21,863 nt of DNA from an uncultured Actinotalea sp. (GCF_946885855.1 NZ_CAMPHH010000016.1:1-21863); one strand, 5' to 3'; positions 7,038 to 14,903 are shown, numbered from the stretch's first letter. Numbers and translations: made by a program. Notes: a model not told the origin generated them from the letters alone.

Positions 7038-8852
7038 GTGAGGACAGTCGCACTGACACCGCAGAAGCGCGCGGAGGCCCTGGCGGCGCTCGAGGCGTCG
7101 GGCACCGAGGGCAACGAGCTCGACGTCCTCGTCATCGGCGGTGGCGTGACGGGTGCGGGCATCGCGCTCGACGCGGTGAGCCGCGGCCTGCGCGTCGGCA
7201 TCGTCGAGGGGCAGGACTGGGGCAGCGGCACGTCCAGCCGCTCGAGCAAGCTCGTGCACGGTGGCCTGCGGTACCTCCAGATGCTCGACTTCCACCTCGT
7301 CCACGAGGCCCTGACGGAGCGCGACCTCCTGCTGAAGCGGATCGCCCCGCACCTGGTCAAGCCTGTGTCGTTCCTTTACCCGCTGGAGAACGCGTGGTGG
7401 GAGCGGGCCTACGTCGGCGCCGGCGTCGCGCTGTACGACACGCTCGCGAGCATCGCCCCCGGCAAGCGCGCGATGCCGTGGCACAAGCACCTCAGCCGCG
7501 CCGGCATGGAGCGGATGTTCCCGGACCTCAAGCACGACGCCGCCGTCGGCGCGGTCCGTTACTGGGACGCGAGCGTCGACGACGCCCGCCTCGTCGTCAC
7601 GCTCATCCGCACCGCGGCCTCCTACGGTGCGCACGCCGCGAGCCGGACGCAGGTCGTCGAGCTCACCAAGCGCGGGACCGGGGTCGTCAACGGCGCGGTC
7701 GTCGTCGACCTCGAGACCGGCAAGGAGATCACGGTCCGCGCCGACCAGGTCATCAACGCGACCGGCGTGTGGACCGAGGAGACCGAGTCGCTCGCGGACA
7801 CCGAGGGCGGCCTGCACGTGCTGGCCTCCAAGGGCATCCACATCGTCGTGCCGCGCGACCGCATCCGCGGCGAGGTCGGCCTGATCCTGCAGACCGAGAA
7901 GAGCGTCCTCTTCGTCATCCCGTGGTCCCGGTACTGGGTCATCGGCACCACGGACACCCCGTGGAAGCAGGACCTCCAGCACCCCGTCGCCACGGCTGCG
8001 GACATCGAGTACGTGCTCGACCACGCCAACGCGGTGCTCGAGCGACCGCTGACCAAGGACGACATCATCGGGACGTGGGCCGGCCTGCGGCCGCTGCTGC
8101 AGCCGGGCACCAAGGAGGGCACGTCGTCGGCGAAGGTGTCGCGCGAGCACACCGTCGCCTCTCCAACGCCCGGCCTGACGGTCATCGCCGGCGGCAAGCT
8201 GACGACCTACCGCGTCATGGCCAAGGACGCCGTCGACTTCGCCCTCGGCGAGCGCGCGAAGACCAACCCGTCGATCACCGACCGGATCCCGCTCGTCGGC
8301 GCCGAGGGCCACGCGGTCCTGCAGCGGCAGGCGCGGCGGATCGCGGAGACGTACGGCTGGAGCCGCGCGATGGTCGACCACCTGCTCCACCGGTACGGCT
8401 CGATGCTCACCGAGATCATCGACATGGTCGAGGAGCAGCCGGATCTCGCGAAGCCCCTGGTCGGCGCGCCTGCGTACCTGCGGGCGGAGGTTGCCTACGC
8501 TGCGTCGCATGAGGGTGTCCTGCACCTGGAGGACGTCCTTCTGCTGCGCACCCGGTTGGTGTACGAGCAGGCGGACCAGGGCCTCGCCGCGATCGAGGAG
8601 ATCGCCGAGGTGGTCGGCGAGCGCCTGGGCTGGGACGCCACGACCCGCAGGGCCGAGATCGAGTCCTACCGGGCTCGGTGCGAGGCCGAGGCCGCCGCCG
8701 CCGCGGAGCCCACCGACGAGGCCGCCGAGGTCGTCCGGCTCAAGGCGGCGGACGTCACGCCGTTGCGGCCCCTCGGCGGACCGGCCGAGCCCGGCGTGAA
8801 GCCCGGGTCCCCGGCCGACTCCCCCGCGGCGCAGGGGCCCGCCGGCACCTGA
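7038..8852 (+). CDS. glpD: Aerobic glycerol-3-phosphate dehydrogenase (FAD-dependent)
   Basis: GlpD oxidises sn-glycerol 3-phosphate to dihydroxyacetone phosphate at the membrane, passing electrons to the quinone pool. The 604-residue product has the N-terminal FAD-binding Rossmann motif DVLVIGGGVTGAG (about 29-41), the GlpD block GSGTSSRSSKLVHGGLRYLQ, VINATGVWTE, the ASKGIHIVVPRD segment, IPWSRYWVIGTTDTPW, GGKLTTYRVMAKDA, and a C-terminal helical domain (AEVAYAASHEGVLHLEDVLLLRTRL). A variable tail of about 70 residues rich in Ala, Glu and Pro ends the protein. GTG 7038 is set by GGAGG five bases upstream; an in-frame ATG at 6900 adds only low-complexity sequence. It heads glpD-glpF-glpK. Confidence 0.96.
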   Translation: MRTVALTPQKRAEALAALEASGTEGNELDVLVIGGGVTGAGIALDAVSRGLRVGIVEGQDWGSGTSSRSSKLVHGGLRYLQMLDFHLVHEALTERDLLLKRIAPHLVKPVSFLYPLENAWWERAYVGAGVALYDTLASIAPGKRAMPWHKHLSRAGMERMFPDLKHDAAVGAVRYWDASVDDARLVVTLIRTAASYGAHAASRTQVVELTKRGTGVVNGAVVVDLETGKEITVRADQVINATGVWTEETESLADTEGGLHVLASKGIHIVVPRDRIRGEVGLILQTEKSVLFVIPWSRYWVIGTTDTPWKQDLQHPVATAADIEYVLDHANAVLERPLTKDDIIGTWAGLRPLLQPGTKEGTSSAKVSREHTVASPTPGLTVIAGGKLTTYRVMAKDAVDFALGERAKTNPSITDRIPLVGAEGHAVLQRQARRIAETYGWSRAMVDHLLHRYGSMLTEIIDMVEEQPDLAKPLVGAPAYLRAEVAYAASHEGVLHLEDVLLLRTRLVYEQADQGLAAIEEIAEVVGERLGWDATTRRAEIESYRARCEAEAAAAAEPTDEAAEVVRLKAADVTPLRPLGGPAEPGVKPGSPADSPAAQGPAGT

Positions 8853-8864
8853 CGCCCCCTTCTC

Positions 8865-8905
8865 CCGCACCGGCACCGGTTCGTTCCCCGGCCGGGCCGG
8901 TGCGG
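8865..8905 (+). terminator. Stem-loop after glpD
   Basis: CCGCACCGGC (8865-8874) pairs perfectly with GCCGGTGCGG (8896-8905) across a 21-base loop. It begins 12 bases after the glpD stop. No T tract follows, so it may be a partial terminator, attenuator or RNA-stabilising structure rather than a full stop. Confidence 0.5.
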
Positions 8906-8914
8906 CCCCAGACC

Positions 8915-8959
8915 CTCCGGCACCCCGGCCGGAGCCGGCTCCGGCACCCCCGACCGGAG
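8915..8959 (+). repeat. Twin hairpin repeats with a shared perfect palindrome, upstream of glpF
   Basis: Two near-identical units start at 8915 and 8939, each of the form CTCCGG-loop-CCGGAG (6-bp stems, loops of 8 and 9 bases). The right arm of the first and the left arm of the second lie inside a perfect 18-base palindrome, GCCGGAGCCGGCTCCGGC (8928-8945). The RNA can therefore fold either as two small hairpins or as one central hairpin. The block ends about 40 bases before the glpF start. Confidence 0.6.
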
Positions 8960-8998
8960 CACCCGTGACAACGAAGTCTCGACTGAAACGAGGAACTC

Positions 8999-9736
8999 AT
9001 GGACGAAGTGACCCTTGGGCAGGTCTTCCTGTCGGAGGTGATCGGCACAGGCCTCCTGCTCCTGCTCGGTGCGGGCGTCGTCGCCAACGTCATCCTCCCC
9101 GCCAACAAGGGCTTCAACGCCGGCTGGCTCACCATCAACTTCGGATGGGGTCTGGCCGTCTTCGCCGGTGTGTACGGCGCGTGGCAGTCCGGCGCGCACC
9201 TGAACCCCGCGGTGACGGTCGGCCTCCTGGCGAACGGCGCTGCCGAGTACGCGCCCGGCGTCGAGGTGAGCGTCGCCTCCACGCTGGTGTACTTCGCCGC
9301 CCAGATGGTCGGTGCCTTCCTCGGCGCCGTGCTCGCCTTCCTGGCGTACAAGAAGCACTTCGACGAGCCGGCCGACCCGGCCACGAAGCTCGGCGTGTTC
9401 TCCACCGGCCCGGCGATCCGCTCGTACGGCTGGAACCTGGTCACCGAGATCCTCGGCACCTTCGTGCTCGTGTACGTCGTCATCCAGTTCGGCAACACGC
9501 CCTCGGGTCTCGGCCCGCTGGCCGTCGCCCTCCTGGTCGTCGGCATCGGTGCGAGCCTCGGTGGCCCCACGGGGTACGCCATCAACCCGGCTCGTGACCT
9601 CGGCCCGCGCATCGCGCACGCCCTCCTGCCCATCAAGGGCAAGGGCTCCAGCGACTGGGGCTACTCCTGGGTCCCGGTCGTCGGCCCGCTGATCGGTGGC
9701 GCCATCGCCGGTCTCCTCGCGGCCGCCGTCGCCTGA
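8999..9736 (+). CDS. glpF: Glycerol uptake facilitator (aquaglyceroporin)
   Basis: GlpF lets glycerol cross the cytoplasmic membrane by facilitated diffusion. The 245-residue protein has the MIP-family six-helix architecture and both pore motifs: SGAHLNPAVTVG in the first half and GYAINPARDLGPR in the second. The Asp directly after the second NPAR box is characteristic of glycerol-conducting members rather than pure water channels. The N-terminal helix VFLSEVIGTGLLLLLGAGVVANV matches the family. ATG 8999 has a GAGGAA ribosome site about 4-5 bases upstream. It lies between glpD and glpK, in a natural order for uptake followed by phosphorylation. Confidence 0.95.
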   Translation: MDEVTLGQVFLSEVIGTGLLLLLGAGVVANVILPANKGFNAGWLTINFGWGLAVFAGVYGAWQSGAHLNPAVTVGLLANGAAEYAPGVEVSVASTLVYFAAQMVGAFLGAVLAFLAYKKHFDEPADPATKLGVFSTGPAIRSYGWNLVTEILGTFVLVYVVIQFGNTPSGLGPLAVALLVVGIGASLGGPTGYAINPARDLGPRIAHALLPIKGKGSSDWGYSWVPVVGPLIGGAIAGLLAAAVA

Positions 9737-9741
9737 CCACC

Positions 9742-9776
9742 CGGGTGGGGCCGTCGCACGACGGCGGCCCCACCCG
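9742..9776 (+). terminator. Strong stem-loop after glpF
   Basis: CGGGTGGGGCC (9742-9752) pairs perfectly with GGCCCCACCCG (9766-9776). The intervening 13 bases contain a nested GTCG/CGAC stem. It starts 6 bases after the glpF stop and lacks a T tract. It may reduce read-through or protect the upstream glpDF message. Confidence 0.6.
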
Positions 9777-9827
9777 CACCCGCCGCCCCGGACGGCACTC
9801 TCCGGGAACCGCAGCAGCAGGACGCCC

Positions 9828-9899
9828 CAGCCGGGCGGAAACGGCTGACCCGGCTGCACCGCCGCAGCCACCGGACCACCGGTGCTGCACGGGTGCAGC
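9828..9899 (+). repeat. Further stem-loops in the glpF-glpK gap
   Basis: CAGCCGGG (9828-9835) pairs with CCCGGCTG (9849-9856) across 13 bases. Closer to glpK, GCTGCAC (9884-9890) pairs with GTGCAGC (9893-9899) across a very short loop. These are perfect arms, but high GC makes chance hairpins fairly likely. Confidence 0.35.
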
Positions 9900-9944
9900 G
9901 CAACCAGCACAGCAGCGACCCCCACGAAGAGGTGAAGGACTGAC

Positions 9945-11462
9945 ATGGCTGACTACATCCTCGCGATCGACCAGGGCACCACGTCCACCCGCGCGATCGT
10001 GTTCGACCACTCCGGCTCGATCGTCTCCACCGGCCAGAAGGAGCACGAGCAGATCTTCCCGCGGGCCGGCTGGGTCGAGCACAACCCCGAGGAGATCTGG
10101 GTCAACACCCGCGAGGTCGTGGGCCTGGCCCTGACGCGCGCCAACCTGACCCACAACGACATCGCGGCCGTCGGCATCACGAACCAGCGCGAGACCGCCG
10201 TCGTCTGGGACCGCAAGACCGGCAAGCCGGTCTACAACGCCATCGTGTGGCAGGACACCCGCACCCAGAAGATCGCGGACGAGCTCGCGGCCCTCGGCGG
10301 CGGCAACGACCGCTACAAGGAGCGCGTCGGCCTGCCCCTGGCCACGTACTTCTCGGGCCCGAAGATCCGCTGGATCCTCGACAACGTCGAGGGCGCCCGC
10401 GAGGCGGCCGAGCGCGGCGACCTGGCCTTCGGCAACACCGACTCGTGGGTCGTGTGGAACATGACCGGCGGCGTCGACGGCGGCGTCCACGTCACCGACG
10501 TGACCAACGCCTCCCGCACCATGCTCATGAACATCGACTCGCTCACCTGGAACGAGGAGATCGCGGCGGAGATGGGCATCCCGATGTCCATGCTCCCCGA
10601 GATCCGCTCCTCCTCCGAGGTCTACGGCCACGGCCGTCCCGGCGGCATGGTCCCGGGCGTCCCCATCGCGGGCATCCTCGGCGACCAGCAGGCGGCCACG
10701 TTCGGCCAGGCCTGCTTCGAGGTGGGCACGGCCAAGAACACCTACGGCACGGGCAACTTCATGCTGCTCAACACCGGCACCACGCCGGTCCCGTCGAAGA
10801 ACGGCCTGCTGACCACGGTCTGCTACAAGATCGGCGACGCGCCCCAGGTGTACGCGCTCGAGGGCGCCATCGCCGTCACGGGCTCGCTCGTGCAGTGGCT
10901 GCGCGACAACATCGGGCTCATCAAGGACGCGCCGGAGATCGAGCAGCTCGCCTCGACCGTGGACGACAACGGCGGCGCGTACTTCGTGCCGGCGTTCTCG
11001 GGCCTCTTCGCGCCGTACTGGCGCGGCGACGCGCGCGGCGTCATCGCCGGCCTGACCCGGTACGTCAACAAGGGCCACATCGCCCGCGCCGCCCTGGAGG
11101 CGACGGCCTTCCAGACGCGCGAGGTGCTGGACGCCATGAACGCGGACTCGGGCGTGGACCTGACCGAGCTCAAGGTCGACGGCGGCATGATCGCCAACAA
11201 CCTGCTCATGCAGTTCCAGGCGGACATCCTCGGCGTGCCGGTCATCCGGCCGAAGGTCGCGGAGACGACGGCGCTCGGTGCCGCCTACGCCGCGGGCATC
11301 GCCGTCGGCTTCTGGCAGGGCGAGCAGGACGTCATCGACAACTGGGCCGAGGACAAGCGCTGGGAGCCCAACATGGACGCCGAGGCGCGGGACAAGACCT
11401 ACCGCAACTGGAAGAAGGCCGTCACCAAGACCTTCGACTGGGTGGACGCGGACGTCGACTGA
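9945..11462 (+). CDS. glpK: Glycerol kinase
   Basis: GlpK phosphorylates glycerol with ATP to sn-glycerol 3-phosphate, trapping it for GlpD. The 505-residue product has the normal length. Landmarks are the N-terminal phosphate-binding loop [30 protein letters not shown], the substrate region [36 protein letters not shown], the [14 protein letters not shown]-site segment, the FGGY-type signature [21 protein letters not shown], and [21 protein letters not shown]. The ATG is preceded by AAGGA with 6-base spacing. It is the last gene of glpDFK and ends before a strong hairpin. The HFYG-type histidine site phosphorylated by HPr in Firmicutes is not evident. Confidence 0.97.
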   Translation: MADYILAIDQGTTSTRAIVFDHSGSIVSTGQKEHEQIFPRAGWVEHNPEEIWVNTREVVGLALTRANLTHNDIAAVGITNQRETAVVWDRKTGKPVYNAIVWQDTRTQKIADELAALGGGNDRYKERVGLPLATYFSGPKIRWILDNVEGAREAAERGDLAFGNTDSWVVWNMTGGVDGGVHVTDVTNASRTMLMNIDSLTWNEEIAAEMGIPMSMLPEIRSSSEVYGHGRPGGMVPGVPIAGILGDQQAATFGQACFEVGTAKNTYGTGNFMLLNTGTTPVPSKNGLLTTVCYKIGDAPQVYALEGAIAVTGSLVQWLRDNIGLIKDAPEIEQLASTVDDNGGAYFVPAFSGLFAPYWRGDARGVIAGLTRYVNKGHIARAALEATAFQTREVLDAMNADSGVDLTELKVDGGMIANNLLMQFQADILGVPVIRPKVAETTALGAAYAAGIAVGFWQGEQDVIDNWAEDKRWEPNMDAEARDKTYRNWKKAVTKTFDWVDADVD

Positions 11463-11531
11463 GCGCACGGTCGCCCGGCGGCTGTCGCGGGCGGGCCGGC
11501 ACAGCGGTCCGCGCCGCGCACCGGTGCCACA

Positions 11532-11568
11532 GGACGGGGCCTCACGCCACTGGCGTGGGGCCCCGTCC
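11532..11568 (+). terminator. Terminator-like hairpin ending the glp cluster
   Basis: A 17-base left arm (11532-11548, GGACGGGGCCTCACGCC) pairs with 11552-11568 (GGCGTGGGGCCCCGTCC) with one G-U wobble and a 3-base loop. No T tract follows. It lies between glpK and the converging MarR gene, so it probably serves both directions. Confidence 0.75.
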
Positions 11569-11617
11569 CGCGTCCGCCCCCGTGTGCGCCGGGGCCGCCC
11601 CACCCCGGGGGCGCGCC

Positions 11618-12175
11618 TCAGCGCTCCGGCTCGCGACCCCGCCCCGCCTCGGTGGAGACGAGGAGCTCGCGCAGCAGGTCCGACAGGAGCGCACGGCGCT
11701 CCGGCGGGAGCGCCGCGACGAGGGCGTGCTGGGCCTCGAGCCCTGCGGTCACGGCCCCGTCGACGAGCCGTCGCCCCTCGGGCGTGAGGCTCACGACGAG
11801 GGACCGCCGGTCCTCCGGGTCCGGCGAACGCCGCACCAGGCCGGCCGCCTCGAGGCGGTCCACGCGCCCGGTCACCCCGCCGGAGGTGAGCATGAGCGCC
11901 GCGGTCAGCTGCGTCGGCGACAGCGCGAAGGGCTCCCCGGCACGTCGCAGGCTGGCGAGGACGTCGAAGTCCCCGCGCGTGATCCCGTGCCGCGCGTACG
12001 CCGCGGTCGCCGCGTCCCCGGCCGCCCGGGCGATCCGGAACACCCGCCCGAAGATGGCCATGGGCGCGGTGTCGAGCTCGGGCCGCTCACGGGCCCACTG
12101 CGCGACGATCGCGTCGACCGCGTCGCCGCCCTGCCCAGCCCCGGCCGCTCCCTGCTGCGCGTTCCCGTCGATCAC
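11618..12175 (-). CDS. MarR-family regulator, PecS/UrtR-like
   Basis: MarR proteins are dimeric winged-helix repressors usually relieved by small ligands. This 185-residue protein is longer than basic MarR members and carries an extra N-terminal helix (AIVAQWARERPELDTAPMAIFGR), as in the PecS/HucR/UrtR branch. The wing and recognition region are clear: LSPTQLTAALMLTSGGVTGRVDRLEAAGLVRR followed by the MarR DRR box PEDRRSLVVSLTPEGRRLVD. Trp 27 and Asp 71 sit where ligand-site residues occur in urate-responsive members, but I compared only from memory. GTG 12175 has GACGAT 6 bases upstream and no ribosome site. It is divergent from a DMT exporter, the classical pecS-pecM arrangement. The MarR call is firm; the subfamily is likely. 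Confidence 0.9.
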   Translation of the reverse strand: MIDGNAQQGAAGAGQGGDAVDAIVAQWARERPELDTAPMAIFGRVFRIARAAGDAATAAYARHGITRGDFDVLASLRRAGEPFALSPTQLTAALMLTSGGVTGRVDRLEAAGLVRRSPDPEDRRSLVVSLTPEGRRLVDGAVTAGLEAQHALVAALPPERRALLSDLLRELLVSTEAGRGREPER

Positions 12176-12181
12176 ACGCTC

Positions 12182-12187
12182 ATCGTC
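12182..12187 (-). promoter_or_regulatory. Candidate -10 element of the MarR gene (leaderless)
   Basis: Minus-strand GACGAT is followed by 6 bases and the GTG at 12175. A perfect 12-base palindrome CTTGCGCGCAAG lies just upstream at 12196-12207, and the larger dyad at 12226-12252 further upstream. Autoregulation through these sites is plausible. Confidence 0.4.
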
Positions 12188-12225
12188 CCAGAACCCTTGC
12201 GCGCAAGAAGCCGAACGGGAAGTAT

Positions 12226-12252
12226 CTCAGTCCTAAGATAGTTAGGAGTGAG
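12226..12252 (+). promoter_or_regulatory. Imperfect palindrome, candidate MarR operator
   Basis: Arms CTCAGTCCTAA (12226-12236) and TTAGGAGTGAG (12242-12252) are inverted with one mismatch, separated by 5 bases. The right arm ends directly before the exporter GTG at 12253 and contains its ribosome site AGGAG. A second, overlapping dyad TATCT...AGATA spans 12223-12240. A TAAGAT -10-like hexamer (12234-12239) is buried in the palindrome, so a bound repressor would block both transcription and ribosome access. The sequence is noticeably AT-richer than its surroundings. Confidence 0.65.
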
Positions 12253-13230
12253 GTGAACCGGACGACGAACGCCCCCCGGCTCCTCCCCCTGCTGGCGCTG
12301 ACGTCCCTCGCGCCGGTGGCGTGGGGTACGACCTACTGGGTGACGACCGAGCTGCTGCCGGCCGACCGCCCCCTCCTCGCCGCGACGCTGCGCGCCCTGC
12401 CGGCCGGCATCCTCCTCCTCCTGCTCGGCCGCGCGACCGGTCGCGGCAGCACCCCGGTGGTCCCGCGCGGCGACTGGTGGTGGCGCGCCGCGGTGCTCGG
12501 GGCGCTGAACATCGCCGTCTTCCTCGCGCTGCTCTTCGTGTCCGCCTACCGCCTGCCCGGCGGGGTCGCGGCCACCCTCGGCGCGGTCCAGCCGCTCGTG
12601 CTGGCCGGCCTGGCGTTCGCGGTGCTGGGCGAGCGTCCGCGCACGCGGTCGGTCGTGGCGGGAGTGCTGGGCGTCGTCGGTGTCGGGCTGCTCGTGCTGC
12701 GCGCCTCGGCGCAGCTGGACGCCGTGGGGGTCGTGGCCGGGGTGGTCGGCACGTCGGCCGCCGCGCTCGGCATCGTGCTCATGCGACGGTGGGGACGCCC
12801 GACCGACCTCGTGACGTTCACGGCCTGGCAGCTCACCGCGGGCGGCCTCCTGCTCGCGCCCCTGGCGCTCGGCGTCGAGGGGCTGCCGGACGCCGTCGTC
12901 GGCCGCCACGTCACCGGGTGGACCTACCTGGCGCTCGTCGGGACGGCGGGCGCCTACCTGCTGTGGTTCCGCGGGATGGACCACCTGCCCCCGACCGACG
13001 TCTCGCTCCTGGCACTGCTCAGCCCTGTCGTCGCGGCGGCCATCGGCTGGGCGGTCCTGGACCAGGCCCTCACGGAATGGCAGCTGCTCGGGGCCGGCAT
13101 CGCCCTGGGCGGTCTCGCGCTCGGTCAGACCGGCGGCCGGCGCCCGCTGCCGGTCGACGTGCCGTGCACCGCCGACGACGCCCCGGTCCCCCGGTCCCCG
13201 GAGCCGTCCGGTGCGAGGATGGCGGTATGA
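12253..13230 (+). CDS. DMT-superfamily (EamA) exporter, PecM-like
   Basis: The 325-residue protein is a drug/metabolite transporter with about ten transmembrane helices in two EamA repeats. The first begins LLPLLALTSLAPVAWGTTYWVTTELLPADRPLLAATLRALPAGILLLLLGR, the second near VGVVAGVVGTSAAALGIVLMRRWG. The WGTTYWVTTE and DRP segments are typical of PecM/YedA-type members. A hydrophilic tail of about 35 residues follows the last helix. GTG 12253 follows AGGAG with short spacing. It is divergent from the PecS-like gene, so export of a toxic or signalling metabolite that also induces the regulator is inferred. Its stop overlaps the next start (ATGA). The substrate is unknown. Confidence 0.9.
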   Translation: MNRTTNAPRLLPLLALTSLAPVAWGTTYWVTTELLPADRPLLAATLRALPAGILLLLLGRATGRGSTPVVPRGDWWWRAAVLGALNIAVFLALLFVSAYRLPGGVAATLGAVQPLVLAGLAFAVLGERPRTRSVVAGVLGVVGVGLLVLRASAQLDAVGVVAGVVGTSAAALGIVLMRRWGRPTDLVTFTAWQLTAGGLLLAPLALGVEGLPDAVVGRHVTGWTYLALVGTAGAYLLWFRGMDHLPPTDVSLLALLSPVVAAAIGWAVLDQALTEWQLLGAGIALGGLALGQTGGRRPLPVDVPCTADDAPVPRSPEPSGARMAV

Positions 13231-14075
13231 CGACGACGGTTGCGGTCACCGGGGCGTACGGCAAGGCGGGCAGGGCGGTGGTCGCGGACCTCCTCGCCCA
13301 CGGCTACGAGGTCCTCGCGAGCGACCTCGCGGGGCCGGCGGGCGACCAGAACGACCTCGGCACGCCGCTCGTCCTGGCCGACCTCACCGACTACGGGCAG
13401 GCGTTCGAGGCGGTCGCGGGCGCGGACGTCGTCGTGCACCTGGCCAACATCCCGGCGCCGGGCCGCGCGACCGCGCCGGAGACGCTCAACCGGAACACGG
13501 CGATGAACCAGAACGTGTTCCTCGCCGCCGCGCGGCTGAAGGTCCGCCGCGTCGTGTGGGCCTCGAGCGAGACGACCCTCGGCCTGCCGTTCGACACCGC
13601 GCCGCGGTACGCCCCGGTCGACGAGGCGCACTTCCCGCTGCCGACGACGACGTACGCCCTGTCCAAGGTCCTCGCGGAGCAGGCCGCGCACCACGTCAGC
13701 GAGTGGTCGGGCATCCCCTTCGTCGGGCTGCGGCTGTCGAACATCCACACGGTGGAGGACTACGCGGCCGTCCCCGGCTACCACCACGACCCGGCGCTGC
13801 GGCGGTGGAACCTGTGGGGGTACGTCGACGTGCGGGACGTCGCGACCGCGTTCCGGCTCGGGGTGGAGTCGGACTCGACGGGCTCGCAGAACGTCGTCGT
13901 CGCGGCCGGGGACACGATCATGGACACGCCCTCGGGCGAGCTGGTGGCGCGCGAGTTCCCCGGCGTCCGGCTGACCCGCGAGATCGACACGTTCGAGACG
14001 CTGCTGGCGATCGACGGCGCCCGGGAGCTGCTCGGGTACCACCCGGCGCACTCGTGGCGGCAGCACGTGGGCTGA
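13227..14075 (+). CDS. NAD(P)-dependent epimerase/dehydratase (extended SDR)
   Basis: The 282-residue enzyme has an N-terminal Rossmann fold with the extended-SDR glycine motif G-AY-G-KA-G (residues 9-15). It has the catalytic Ser region WASSETTLG (about 111-119) and the Tyr143-x3-Lys147 pair in TTYALSKVLAEQ. RLSNIHTVEDYA and GYVDVRDVATAFRLGVES match sugar-epimerase/uronate-dehydrogenase-like members. The exact substrate is not determinable. ATG 13227 overlaps the exporter stop by 4 bases and also has GAGGAT 6 bases upstream, so it may be both coupled and separately transcribed. The stop is 12 bases from the converging nfo stop. The coupling suggests its substrate or product may relate to the exported compound, which is inference. 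Confidence 0.87.
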   Translation: MTTTVAVTGAYGKAGRAVVADLLAHGYEVLASDLAGPAGDQNDLGTPLVLADLTDYGQAFEAVAGADVVVHLANIPAPGRATAPETLNRNTAMNQNVFLAAARLKVRRVVWASSETTLGLPFDTAPRYAPVDEAHFPLPTTTYALSKVLAEQAAHHVSEWSGIPFVGLRLSNIHTVEDYAAVPGYHHDPALRRWNLWGYVDVRDVATAFRLGVESDSTGSQNVVVAAGDTIMDTPSGELVAREFPGVRLTREIDTFETLLAIDGARELLGYHPAHSWRQHVG

Positions 14076-14087
14076 GCCGCCCCCGCC

Positions 14088-14849
14088 TCAGCCCGCGAGC
14101 GCGGCGCGCAGGAACGCGATGTCCTCCGCCTGCCGCTCGGCCGGGGTCTCGACGACGACGTCGCACGCGGCCTCCCGCACGACGTGCGCGAGGAGCTCGG
14201 GCGGGATGGTGCCGGTCGCGAAGCTCGCGTGGCGGTCGCGGCTGGAGTCGAACGGGTCGCGCGAGCTGTTCGCGTGGACGAGGTCGATGCGCCCAGTGAT
14301 CGCGACGAGCCGCTCGACGACCGTCTCGAGGTCCTCCCCCGCCGCCCAGGCGTGGCACGTGTCGAGGCAGAAGCCGACGTCGTAGCCGCCGATCGCGTCC
14401 CACAGGCGGGCGATGCGGTCCAGGTGCCGCGCGCACGCGTTCTCTCCCCCGGCGGTGTTCTCCACCAGCACCCGGACCGGGAAGGTCGCGCGCTCGAACG
14501 TCTTGCGCCAGTTGTCGATGCCGGTCGCGACGTCGTCGCCGTCGCCGACGTGCCCGCCGTGCACGATGAGCCCGCGCGCCCCGAGGTCGGCCGCGGCCGC
14601 CGCGTGCTGGGCGATCATGTTCCGGCTCGGGATGCGGATGCGGTTGTTCGTCGAGGCGACGTTGACCAGGTACGGCGCGTGCACGTAGACGCCGAGGCCG
14701 GAGTCGCGGATCTGCTGGGCGTCCTCGCGCGGCTTCGGCTTCTTCCAGCCCTGCGGGTCGCCCGCGAAGACCTGGACCGCCTCGGCGTCGACCGCCTGCG
14801 CGGCGGCCACCGGGTCGTCGTCGCGGACGTGCGCTCCGATGAGCACCAT
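14088..14849 (-). CDS. nfo: Endonuclease IV (AP endonuclease family 2)
   Basis: Nfo cleaves 5' to abasic sites and some oxidised bases in base-excision repair, using a trinuclear zinc site. The 253-residue protein is a TIM barrel of short actinobacterial length. All nine expected metal ligands are visible: His57 (VHAPYLVNVA), His97 (VHGGHVG), Glu130 (LVENTAGG), Asp163 and His166 (FCLDTCHAWAAG), His192 (LVHANSS), Asp205 and His207 (SRDRHASF), and Glu234 (VVVETP). The usual LNDSK is ANSSR here, a conservative family variant. ATG 14849 has AGGAG about 7 bases upstream. It is divergent from an AEC permease across a region with three tandem 17-base repeats. Confidence 0.93.
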   Translation of the reverse strand: MVLIGAHVRDDDPVAAAQAVDAEAVQVFAGDPQGWKKPKPREDAQQIRDSGLGVYVHAPYLVNVASTNNRIRIPSRNMIAQHAAAAADLGARGLIVHGGHVGDGDDVATGIDNWRKTFERATFPVRVLVENTAGGENACARHLDRIARLWDAIGGYDVGFCLDTCHAWAAGEDLETVVERLVAITGRIDLVHANSSRDPFDSSRDRHASFATGTIPPELLAHVVREAACDVVVETPAERQAEDIAFLRAALAG

Positions 14850-14885
14850 GGGGATCTCCTGCCTCGAGCGGACGGCGACCGGGTC

Positions 14886-14891
14886 AGGCTA
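14886..14891 (-). promoter_or_regulatory. Candidate -10 element of nfo
   Basis: Minus-strand TAGCCT (14891 to 14886) would place transcription start about 30 bases before the nfo ATG, leaving room for the AGGAG ribosome site. No -35 consensus is present. Instead the 17-base tandem repeats occupy that position. Confidence 0.4.
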
Positions 14892-14903
14892 ACCGGGGTG
14901 GCG

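Noticed and set aside
7017..8876. A 619-codon minus-strand open frame antisense to glpD
   Set aside because: It is a compositional shadow of glpD, without recognisable motifs.
12196..12207. CTTGCGCGCAAG palindrome as a separate operator
   Set aside because: It is perfect but short, and is made largely of alternating GC likely by chance. I kept it only as a note beside the stronger dyad at 12226-12252.
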